DNA of 19,527 bases from Collinsella sp. (GTDB lineage: Bacteria; Actinomycetota; Coriobacteriia; Coriobacteriales; Coriobacteriaceae), in assembly GCA_019419645.1 (NCBI GenBank), contig DXZN01000040.1, positions 1 to 19,527 on the forward strand. Reading direction: 5' to 3'. Both the position numbers and the translations under genes were made by a program. How positions within the stretch are numbered: position 1 is the stretch's first letter; every line of letters starts with the position of its first letter. This document shows positions 1-6,687 of this stretch, piece after piece. A model generated the notes under the pieces. That model had not been told where the DNA came from. It did not search any database and saw nothing but the letters and a program-made list of their open reading frames with translations.

Positions 1-15
1 GCGAACCTCCAGTCC

Positions 16-32
16 GGACCGCCCCGCGGTCC
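16..32. repeat. Short perfect hairpin downstream of the zinc-ribbon gene
   Basis: GGACCGC (16-22) and GCGGTCC (26-32) are exact reverse complements around a 3-base CCC loop. A second pair, CTGTCC (39-44) and GGACAG (67-72), lies between here and the gene's stop codon. The 12-base string at 26-37 recurs at 88-99 with one mismatch. On the minus strand no T-tract follows the hairpin, so it is not a classic intrinsic terminator. The 97 bases before the gene may be the edge of another intergenic repeat. Nothing else is recognisable there. Confidence 0.45.
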
Positions 33-97
33 AACTTTCTGTCCGCACCCCCTTTTGCGCCACCGGGGACAGTTCAATTTATCCCTCGCGGTCCACC

Positions 98-2128
98 TTA
101 CTCATTGGGTACGTACGTAGCCCTGGCTCGCTCGGGCGTCACGTCCTGACCACTGGAATAGCTCGAGTCGAATGCGTGCGCAACCAAGTCGTGCGTATCC
201 CATGCCATGCAGTCAAACTCGCCAGTATCGAGGACAACGATATAGCCCTTGCCGTCGTAGTAGAAATGGTCCTCGGTGTAGTTATCGTCATCGTCGATGT
301 TGTCTTCGGACACAGAGTCCATATCCGGCTTTGCCGTCTTAATTGCCTGCTTGGCCTCACTCTTGAGGGTATCGAACGAGAGCCCGTGCTGCGCAAGCGA
401 GTCCTCGAGCGAAACCTGCTCACCCGTCTTGAGGTTGTAGTACGCCGACCTCGTCACCCGTTCCGATCGATACGGAGGTTGATAGCTGTCGGTAAACGTG
501 CGCACGCAGGCGATGTCGCCATCGATCGAGACAATCTCGGCGGTATACATCATGGTCACGCGGCTGTCCTCGTCATCCATCGAAGCCTGCTTGCTCGCGT
601 CGAGCGTGTCCGCAACGAGCTGGACCATGTCCTTGTTGAACTTGGCGACGCCCGCGCCCTGGCCCTTCACCTGAGGATAGGTCCACGTAGCCGTAATCTG
701 GCATGTGTCATCGGGAGACGGATTCAGCGGGCCCTCGCCAACTGCAGCCGTAAAGTCAACATCCTGCGTGGCAGAGACGGCTTCGTAGCCCACCTGTACA
801 CTGCCATCGTCCTTCGACTTCAGCTGCTCCAGCGTCGTGGCCACCGTTGCGATGGTGCTGGCTACGCTCTCCTCGGTGCTGGTAAGCACGGCGCTCAGCT
901 CGGACACTTCATTGGTGCCGGCAATCTTCGAATCGCCTATCGGCGCCGGACCGGCAACGGCGCTAAACGCCTTACCATCGTAGGCATCGAATTCGCACTC
1001 ATAGCCATCACGAGATTCGTCCATCCCGACTGGAACCTCTTTGACGTTGATCTTCTCCCCGTCATGCAAATATCGCCTGAACCCATAGGTGCCATCGTAA
1101 TCGTATACACGGAGCGAAACGCCAACGCACATAACGTCAACCCAGATATCGGGCTCATTTACTTTCTCGATTTTGCCGTCGCGGTATGCCCAAACTTCGG
1201 CTTTAGCGGCGGTGGCGCCATTAGCGTTGAAGAGCGGCTCATCAGAATACTCAATCAGGAGTTCGTCCTGACCATCCCCGTCAAAATCGACGAGTTTAGC
1301 GAAAGCAACGCCCTGGGCTCCATACGTAGATTGAGCAACCTCGACAGCCTCGCCCTCGCCGTACTTTTTCTGGTACTCGAGAATCTTGTCGGTGAACAGC
1401 TCGTTTGCCGTCTTGACCGCCGCCTTGGCAGAGGCTTTGGCCTCCTTCTTGGACTGTGTGAGCTCAACGCTCTTGGGAGCGTCCGAGCCTTCCTTGGCGT
1501 AGTCGACCTTCATGGTGGTCGTGCTCTTCTTTTTGCCCTTGCCCGAGGTGATGGTCATCTGGTACTTCTGATCGGGCAGCTCGCCAAAGTCCTCCATGGC
1601 AAAGCCGTCCTCGCCATCGACCTTGATGGTGTAGCTCTTGCCCTTGCCATTCGCAGGCGCCAGCTCGACGGTATAGCTCTTAAGCTTTTTGCCCTTGCTG
1701 TTCTTGGGCAGAATCTTGGTCTCGCATGCACAGACAACATAGCCCTTGCCACCCGAAGTTACCTCGGACGACGAGCCGATGCGCGGCACGACGACGATTG
1801 CCGCTACGATAGCGACAACGACAACACCGCCAATAACGGCAGCAACGATGCGGCCCCTATGCTTGGGTTTCTTTGGCTGCGGCGTCGGAACAAACGACTG
1901 AGCGGCCTCGGCAGGCTCGGTCATAGGCTCCTCATAACGAGGCTGCGCCGCCATATGAGCCGAGGCACCCTGAGGAGCTTGCTGTCCCGCAGGGGCGGAC
2001 GCCGGCGCGTCCTCCACCGGAAACGCCACAGGCTCCGCCTGATCCTCAACGCCGCCCACGCGGGCCCCGCAGCTCGTGCAAAACGTGGAGCCATCGGGTA
2101 TCTGAGCTCCGCACTTGGTGCAATACAT
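98..2128 (-). CDS. Zinc-ribbon, single-pass membrane protein of unknown function
   Basis: The 676-residue product starts with a zinc ribbon (Cys3, Cys6, Cys17, Cys20, in two CxxC pairs). A Pro/Ala/Gln-rich linker follows, then a basic stretch (about 86-93) and one hydrophobic helix at about 94-114. The remaining 560 or so residues probably lie outside the membrane. This outer part has a Lys/Gly/Ser-rich region, an Asp-rich DxDGDG loop at 281-286 resembling calcium-binding or VCBS-type loops, and a C-terminal region recalling DUF3298/RsiV-like sensor domains; the last match is tentative. I chose the ATG at 2128 because GGGAG lies about 7 bases upstream and the zinc ribbon then begins at residue 2. 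A TTG at 2158 would add ten residues. The zinc-in, large-domain-out layout suggests an envelope sensor or anchor, but no function can be assigned. It is separated from fhs by a terminator and a long inverted repeat. Confidence 0.85.
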   Translation of the reverse strand: MYCTKCGAQIPDGSTFCTSCGARVGGVEDQAEPVAFPVEDAPASAPAGQQAPQGASAHMAAQPRYEEPMTEPAEAAQSFVPTPQPKKPKHRGRIVAAVIGGVVVVAIVAAIVVVPRIGSSSEVTSGGKGYVVCACETKILPKNSKGKKLKSYTVELAPANGKGKSYTIKVDGEDGFAMEDFGELPDQKYQMTITSGKGKKKSTTTMKVDYAKEGSDAPKSVELTQSKKEAKASAKAAVKTANELFTDKILEYQKKYGEGEAVEVAQSTYGAQGVAFAKLVDFDGDGQDELLIEYSDEPLFNANGATAAKAEVWAYRDGKIEKVNEPDIWVDVMCVGVSLRVYDYDGTYGFRRYLHDGEKINVKEVPVGMDESRDGYECEFDAYDGKAFSAVAGPAPIGDSKIAGTNEVSELSAVLTSTEESVASTIATVATTLEQLKSKDDGSVQVGYEAVSATQDVDFTAAVGEGPLNPSPDDTCQITATWTYPQVKGQGAGVAKFNKDMVQLVADTLDASKQASMDDEDSRVTMMYTAEIVSIDGDIACVRTFTDSYQPPYRSERVTRSAYYNLKTGEQVSLEDSLAQHGLSFDTLKSEAKQAIKTAKPDMDSVSEDNIDDDDNYTEDHFYYDGKGYIVVLDTGEFDCMAWDTHDLVAHAFDSSYSSGQDVTPERARATYVPNE

Positions 2129-2209
2129 CGCATCTCCCGTCTCTCGCCGCAGCCGCAATGCGCCCGCGCAGTTCTTCCAACTACACCGTACGGGAGAAAT
2201 CGTGATTCT

Positions 2210-2221
2210 TGTTGCGCAACA
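2210..2221. promoter_or_regulatory. 12-base perfect palindrome upstream of the zinc-ribbon gene
   Basis: TGTTGCGCAACA is its own reverse complement and lies about 80 bases before the ATG at 2128. It could be a repressor site, but no clear -10/-35 pair was found beside it and a palindrome of this size can arise by chance. Confidence 0.25.
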
Positions 2222-2230
2222 TTGCCGCCA

Positions 2231-2392
2231 CGTCCAAAACTATGCCGGTTTACTACGATAAATCGCCCGAATCTGAGCACGCTACTTTACAAGAAAACAA
2301 AACCGCAGGTAGACGAATCGGTCATGATCGGAAAATCCAGATATGGTCGAGGTATACCGATTCATCGTAGTAAACCGGCATAGTTTTGGACG
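2231..2392. repeat. Long inverted repeat, 35-base arms (MITE-like or structured intergenic element)
   Basis: The left arm 2231-2265 and right arm 2358-2392 are reverse complements at 34 of 35 positions, the mismatch being at 2258-2261 (ATAAATCG against ATGAATCG). They enclose a 92-base centre that looks more A/T-rich than the flanking genes. Inside, GAATCGGT (2315-2322) could pair instead with ACCGATTC (2356-2363), which overlaps the right arm, so two folds compete. No open frame of note, no transposase and no target duplication is visible. It fills much of the 401-base gap 2129-2529 between the zinc-ribbon gene and fhs. The rest of the gap holds the palindrome at 2210-2221 and the fhs terminator; 2393-2467 shows nothing recognisable. 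Confidence 0.85.
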
Positions 2393-2467
2393 AATGACCC
2401 CATACGGATAGCCTCATTGACCCAACAGCCACAACATGATCCGTAATCCTTCCGTCCCCCTGGGATC

Positions 2468-2504
2468 AAAAAGCCCCGCCGGGCCTTGGTAGGCGTGGCG
2501 GGGC
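2468..2504 (-). terminator. Rho-independent terminator of fhs
   Basis: Reading the minus strand after the fhs stop, GCCCCGCC (2504-2497) pairs with GGCGGGGC (2480-2473). An inner GCCT/AGGC stem has a 4-base loop, and a run of five T (2472-2468) follows at once. It lies about 25 bases past the stop, the expected place for the end of the fhs transcript. Confidence 0.9.
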
Positions 2505-2529
2505 GGGCAAGCGGCTATGAGCAGCAGGC

Positions 2530-4197
2530 TTAGAACAGGCCGGTGATGTTGCCGTCGTTGTCGACGTCGATATTCTCGGCCGCGGGAACCCTGGGCAGGC
2601 CAGGCATGGTCAGAACGCTGCCGGTCAGTGCGACCACAAAGTGAGCACCGGCGGAAACCTTGAGCTCGCGAACGGTGATGCGGAAGCCCTCGGGAGCGCC
2701 CAGCGCCTTGGCGTTGTCGCTAAAGCTGTACTGCGTCTTGGCCACGCACACCGGCAGGTTGCCAAAGCCGTTCTCACGTAGCTCGGCGAGCTGGCGCTTG
2801 GCAGCCGGCGTAAAGTCGACACCGTCGGCGCGGTAGATCTTGGTGGCAACGGCCTCGAGGGCGTCGGCCACATCGGCACCGTCCTCGTAGGCAAACTTGA
2901 GCTCGCTCGGCTGCTCGATCAGGCGCATGACCTCATCGGCCAGGTCGAGCGCGCCCTCGCCACCCTTAGCCCAAACCTCGGACAGCTTAACGTTGACACC
3001 GAGCTTCTGACACTCGGACTCGATGAGCTCGAGTTCGGCCTCGGTATCCGTCGGGAAGCGGTTGATGGCGACCACGCAGGGCAGACCGTAGACATTCTGA
3101 ATGTTGTCGACGTGACGCAGCAGGTTGGGCATACCGGCCTTGAGGGCCTCGAGGTTCTCCTCGTTGAGGTCGGCCTTGGCAACACCGCCGTTGTACTTAA
3201 GCGCGCGGGCAGTGGCGACGACCACGACAGCGCTGGGACGAACGCCCGTCATGCGGCACTTGATGTCGAGGAACTTCTCGGCACCCAGGTCGGCGCCGAA
3301 ACCGGCCTCGGTAATCGCGACGTCGCCAAAGCGCATGGCCATGCGGGTGGCCATGATGGAGTTGCAGCCGTGAGCGATATTGGCGAAGGGACCGCCGTGG
3401 ACAAACGCGGGCGTACCCTCGAGCGTCTGTACCAGATTGGGTTTGAGCGCATCCTTGAGCAGGGCCGCCATGGCACCCTGAGCCTTAAGGTCGCGAGCGC
3501 GGACGGGCTCGCCGGCAAAGCTGTAGCCGACAACAATCTCGCCCAGGCGCTCCTTAAGATCGTTGATGCTCGTGGACAGGCACAAGATTGCCATGACCTC
3601 GGAGGCAACAGTGATGTCGAAGCCATCCTCGCGCGGCACGCCCTGGGCCTTGCCGCCAATGCCGTCGATAACATGGCGCAGCTGACGGTCGTTCATGTCG
3701 ACAACGCGCTTCCAGGTGATGCGCTTAACGTCGATACCGAGCTGGTTGCCCTGCTGAATATGGTTGTCGAGCATGGCAGCCAGCAGGTTGTTGGCGGCAC
3801 CGATGGCATGGAAGTCGCCGGTAAAGTGCAGGTTGATGTCCTCCATGGGGATGACCTGAGCCCAACCGCCACCGGCGGCACCGCCCTTCACGCCAAACAC
3901 GGGACCGAGCGAAGGCTCGCGCAGGGCCACGGCGCTCTTGACGCCGCGACGACGCAGACCGTCGGCCAGGCCGATGGTCGTGGTGGTCTTGCCCTCGCCT
4001 GCGGGCGTGGGATTGATAGCGGTCACGAGGACAAGCTTGGCCTGGTGGTCGGTCGGCTCGTTGAGCAGGGAATAGTCGACCTTAGCCTTGTCGAAGCCGT
4101 ACGGAATCAGATGCTTAACGTCGATGCCGGCGTTCTTGGCCACCTCGGTAATAGGCAGCGGCGTGACAGAACGTGCGATTTCGATGTCAGTAGGCAT
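2530..4197 (-). CDS. fhs: Formate-tetrahydrofolate ligase
   Basis: The enzyme joins formate to tetrahydrofolate using ATP, giving 10-formyl-tetrahydrofolate for purine synthesis and one-carbon metabolism in the cytosol. The 555-residue product matches the usual family length of about 555-560. The P-loop TPAGEGKTTTT is at about 64-74. Other family signatures are VKGGAAGGGWAQVIPMEDIN, the NNLLAAMLDNHI region, and the glycine-rich GGPFANIAHGCNS segment. The ATG at 4197 is preferred over upstream in-frame starts because AAAGGA sits 7 bases before it and the protein then begins like known homologues (MPTDIEIA). It follows ruvB by 144 bases with its own promoter candidate and ends in a strong terminator, so it is probably transcribed alone. 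Nothing else in the window points to acetogenesis, so a biosynthetic role is likelier. Confidence 0.97.
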   Translation of the reverse strand: MPTDIEIARSVTPLPITEVAKNAGIDVKHLIPYGFDKAKVDYSLLNEPTDHQAKLVLVTAINPTPAGEGKTTTTIGLADGLRRRGVKSAVALREPSLGPVFGVKGGAAGGGWAQVIPMEDINLHFTGDFHAIGAANNLLAAMLDNHIQQGNQLGIDVKRITWKRVVDMNDRQLRHVIDGIGGKAQGVPREDGFDITVASEVMAILCLSTSINDLKERLGEIVVGYSFAGEPVRARDLKAQGAMAALLKDALKPNLVQTLEGTPAFVHGGPFANIAHGCNSIMATRMAMRFGDVAITEAGFGADLGAEKFLDIKCRMTGVRPSAVVVVATARALKYNGGVAKADLNEENLEALKAGMPNLLRHVDNIQNVYGLPCVVAINRFPTDTEAELELIESECQKLGVNVKLSEVWAKGGEGALDLADEVMRLIEQPSELKFAYEDGADVADALEAVATKIYRADGVDFTPAAKRQLAELRENGFGNLPVCVAKTQYSFSDNAKALGAPEGFRITVRELKVSAGAHFVVALTGSVLTMPGLPRVPAAENIDVDNDGNITGLF

Positions 4198-4237
4198 GGG
4201 CGGTCCTTTCGTTACCGAATGAGAAAAAGACCAATTC

Positions 4238-4265
4238 AGCATAGCACGGGCGCGCAATAGTAAAA
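4238..4265 (-). promoter_or_regulatory. Candidate extended -10 promoter of fhs
   Basis: On the minus strand TATGCT (4243-4238) is directly preceded by TGC (4246-4244), an extended -10 element. A weak -35 (TTTTAC, 4265-4260) stands 16 bases upstream. The predicted start near 4231 would leave a leader of about 33 bases containing the fhs ribosome site. This is by eye only. Confidence 0.45.
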
Positions 4266-4341
4266 CGCCCATAACCGATGAACGGCGATATGTTTACCCG
4301 ATGCCCGGCGATAGCCCAACAGCCCGCCAAAACAAAGCGCC

Positions 4342-5409
4342 CTAAACGGTAGGTTCAATCCCCAGGTGCTCAAAGGTGCGAAGCGTTGCCTGACGGCCCT
4401 GCGGCGTACGAATCATCAACCCGCACTGCAGCAAATAGGGCTCATAGACATCCTCGAGCGTGCCCGGGTCCTCGCCCACCGCGCTGGCAAGGGTCGTAAG
4501 TCCCACGGCGCGACCGGAGAACGTCTTAGCGAGCGTCTCCAAAATGCGAATATCCATCCAGTCCAGACCGAGTTCATCGATCTCGAAGAACTCGAGCGCC
4601 TGGCGGCAGATATCGAGCTCGATAGGGCCGTTGCCACGCACCTGTGCGTAATCGCGCACGCGCTTGAGCAGGCGGTTGGCAAGACGTGGCGTGCCGCGCG
4701 AACGCGAGCCGATCTCGAGCGCGCTCGGATGGTCAATCGTCACGCCCAAGATAGTCGCCGAGCGCGTCACAATCTGCGCGAGCTCTTCGACCGTGTAGTA
4801 ATCCAGGCGATATGAAATGCCAAAGCGGTCGCGCAGCGGGCCGGTCAGCATACCCGAGCGGGTCGTTGCCGCCACCAGCGTAAACTTAGGGATATCCAGG
4901 CGAATCGAACGTGCGGCCGGGCCTTTACCGATCACGATATCGAGCGCAAAGTCCTCCATAGCGGGATACAGGACTTCCTCGACCGAACGATTAAGACGGT
5001 GGATCTCGTCGATAAACAGCACGTCACCCGGCTGCAAGTTGGTAAGGATAGCCGCCAGGTCGCCGGTGCGCGCGATGGCCGGGCCGCTCGTCGTCTTGAT
5101 CTGAGCGCCCAGCTCGTTGGCGATAACGGTGGCCAGCGTGGTCTTGCCCAGACCCGGAGGGCCCGAAAAGATCACGTGGTCGAGCGTCTCACCACGGCTC
5201 TGCGCCGCCTCGATCAGCACGCGCAGACTCTGCTTGATGTGCTCCTGACCGCAGTAGTCGTCCAGGCGCTGGGGACGCAGGGTACGGTCGACATCGAGGT
5301 CTTCGGACGTCAGCTCCGAGCCCACCATGCGCTCACCGTGCGCCATGGATGCCGCCGGCGAATTGCCGGGCGTCGCCCACAGGTCCTGAGAGTCATCGGC
5401 TTCCCACAT
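4342..5409 (-). CDS. ruvB: Holliday junction branch-migration helicase RuvB
   Basis: RuvB is the hexameric AAA+ ATPase that pumps DNA through RuvA-bound four-way junctions. The 355-residue product has Walker A GPPGLGKT (83-90), Walker B LFIDEIH (131-137), sensor-1 region TLVAATTRSG (177-186) and an arginine-finger region RDRFG (193-197). A winged-helix C-terminus follows. The N-terminus is some 25-30 residues longer than in E. coli; an internal Met28 would match the shorter form, but the longer start fits tight coupling to ruvA. Two adjacent starts are possible: ATG at 5409, overlapping the ruvA stop by one base as TGATG, or GTG at 5412, overlapping by four. I prefer the ATG because ruvC-ruvA use the same TGATG arrangement. 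It is the last gene of the ruvCAB operon; no convincing terminator was found after it. Confidence 0.97.
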   Translation of the reverse strand: MWEADDSQDLWATPGNSPAASMAHGERMVGSELTSEDLDVDRTLRPQRLDDYCGQEHIKQSLRVLIEAAQSRGETLDHVIFSGPPGLGKTTLATVIANELGAQIKTTSGPAIARTGDLAAILTNLQPGDVLFIDEIHRLNRSVEEVLYPAMEDFALDIVIGKGPAARSIRLDIPKFTLVAATTRSGMLTGPLRDRFGISYRLDYYTVEELAQIVTRSATILGVTIDHPSALEIGSRSRGTPRLANRLLKRVRDYAQVRGNGPIELDICRQALEFFEIDELGLDWMDIRILETLAKTFSGRAVGLTTLASAVGEDPGTLEDVYEPYLLQCGLMIRTPQGRQATLRTFEHLGIEPTV

Positions 5410-6029
5410 CACGCATCCATTCCAAGTCGCTTAAGCGCCGCGCCGAGCAAATCCTCGACACGCATATCCTGCCCATCATACCCGCTCAGGGCAACCTCGG
5501 TCTCCTGCGGGCTAAAGCCCATGGAAAGGAGCGCCGCACGGGCGTCATCGATCGCCGAAGGAGCGGCGGCGGGCACGGGCATCGCAACCTGACCGGGGAT
5601 CGCATCGACCGGCACAAAGCCCTTGTCCTTGGCAAAGGTGCTCTTGAGCTCCAAGATGAGGCGCTGGGCGGTCTTTTTGCCCACGCCGGGCACCTTGGCC
5701 ATGCCCTTGTCGTCCTCGGCCATCACCAGGGAATACAGCTGTCCCACGGTATAGGTGGAGAGCACGGCAAGCGCCAGGCGCGGACCGACACCCGAGACGG
5801 ACACGAGCCGGTCGAACATCGTGCGCTCATCCTTTGAGGAAAAACCGAAAAGTGTCATGGCGTCCTCGCGCACCTGCATACGCGTGTAGAGGCGGACCTC
5901 GCCGCCGGGCGTCGGCAACGTGGCCGCAGTGCTGCCCGAGATGCCGAGTTCAAAGCCAACGCCCGACACGTCGACGACGGCCGAGCTCATCGTGGCCTCG
6001 ACAAGCGTTCCATGGAGCTGGGAAATCAT
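5409..6029 (-). CDS. ruvA: Holliday junction-binding protein RuvA
   Basis: RuvA tetramers hold the four-way junction in an open square form and recruit RuvB. The 206-residue length is normal. It has an N-terminal OB-fold (about 1-62), two helix-hairpin-helix motifs (around SGVGPRLALAVL at 79-90 and VPGVGKKTA at 113-121), a flexible Ala/Pro-rich linker (about 140-158), and the C-terminal three-helix domain that touches RuvB (about 160-206). The start ATG shares one base with the ruvC stop (TGATG), and its own stop overlaps the ruvB start, so the three proteins are translationally coupled and made together. Expression should follow the LexA box ahead of ruvC. Confidence 0.97.
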   Translation of the reverse strand: MISQLHGTLVEATMSSAVVDVSGVGFELGISGSTAATLPTPGGEVRLYTRMQVREDAMTLFGFSSKDERTMFDRLVSVSGVGPRLALAVLSTYTVGQLYSLVMAEDDKGMAKVPGVGKKTAQRLILELKSTFAKDKGFVPVDAIPGQVAMPVPAAAPSAIDDARAALLSMGFSPQETEVALSGYDGQDMRVEDLLGAALKRLGMDA

Positions 6030-6550
6030 CAGTATCCGGTTCCTCTCTGTTGATAGAACTCGCCACCGGTAAGCGCTCGGGTGCGGCTGAGGTTTACGTG
6101 GCAGATGGCGCAGGCCAGGGCATCGGCGGCATGGTCGGGATGCGGGTCATGATCGAGCTGCGTGAGCGTACGAACCATATACGCGACCTGCCGTTTGTCC
6201 GCAGCGCCGGTACCCACAACAGCCTGCTTAATCTGCATAGGCGTGTACTCGCCAATCTCGAGCGCGCATTCCGAAAGCGCCACGAGCGCGGCGCCGCGGG
6301 CATGCGCCGTCGGGATAGCCGAGCGAACGTTGGCACCAAAGTAAATGCTCTCGATAGCAGCGGTATCAGGTCGATAACGCTCCACGACACCCTTGAGGTC
6401 GCGGGCGATATGCGACAGGCGCACCGCGAGCGGACTGCCCGCGCTGGTCTCGATACAACCGTAGGCACGACAGCGAACCTCGCCGCGCCGCTCCTCGATA
6501 ATCCCCCAACCCGTATGGGCCAAACCGGGGTCGATACCCAAAATGACCAA
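6029..6550 (-). CDS. ruvC: Crossover junction endodeoxyribonuclease RuvC
   Basis: RuvC is the dimeric resolvase that cuts Holliday junctions symmetrically. The 173-residue product has the RNase H-like acidic site: Asp7 in GIDPG, Glu67 in AAIESIYFG, and Asp143 in HAADALA. At the place of E. coli Asp138 it has His140, the variant known from Thermus thermophilus RuvC, so activity is expected. The start is a TTG at 6550; GGGGAGG stands about 5 bases upstream and the protein then begins VILGIDPG as in homologues. No ATG lies nearby in frame. It is the first gene of ruvCAB, with a LexA box about 57-68 bases upstream. Confidence 0.95.
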   Translation of the reverse strand: MVILGIDPGLAHTGWGIIEERRGEVRCRAYGCIETSAGSPLAVRLSHIARDLKGVVERYRPDTAAIESIYFGANVRSAIPTAHARGAALVALSECALEIGEYTPMQIKQAVVGTGAADKRQVAYMVRTLTQLDHDPHPDHAADALACAICHVNLSRTRALTGGEFYQQRGTGY

Positions 6551-6606
6551 GCCAACCTCCCCTCGCCACCAGCACAGCGCGAGACAAGGCCCCGCGCACT
6601 ATTCAC

Positions 6607-6618
6607 GAACGTCTGTTC
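6607..6618. promoter_or_regulatory. LexA (SOS) box ahead of ruvCAB
   Basis: On the minus strand the site reads A-GAAC-AGAC-GTTC-G. Both half-sites match the Gram-positive LexA/DinR consensus CGAAC-RNRY-GTTYG, the centre AGAC fits RNRY, and only the first flanking base differs. It sits 57-68 bases before the ruvC start, with a possible -10 (TATTCT, 6625-6620) just upstream of it. LexA bound here would block initiation, so ruvCAB is predicted to be DNA-damage inducible. Confidence 0.75.
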
Positions 6619-6687
6619 TAGAATAACACAACGGGGCCAAGATGCTTAGTTGAAGTATCGGGGTTGGGAGCGAATCCCATCCTATAG

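Noticed and set aside
176..2383. 735-codon plus-strand frame opposite the zinc-ribbon gene, running into the inverted repeat
   Set aside because: It is antisense to a gene with a good start, ribosome site, zinc ribbon and membrane helix, and the plus-strand product has no recognisable domain.
3112..4260. 382-codon plus-strand frame opposite fhs
   Set aside because: It is a shadow of a strongly conserved enzyme on the minus strand and its product has no family features.
6665..6679. Hairpin TGGGA-GCGAA-TCCCA after the NAD+ synthase homologue as a terminator
   Set aside because: The stem has only 5 bp and no T-run follows on the minus strand.
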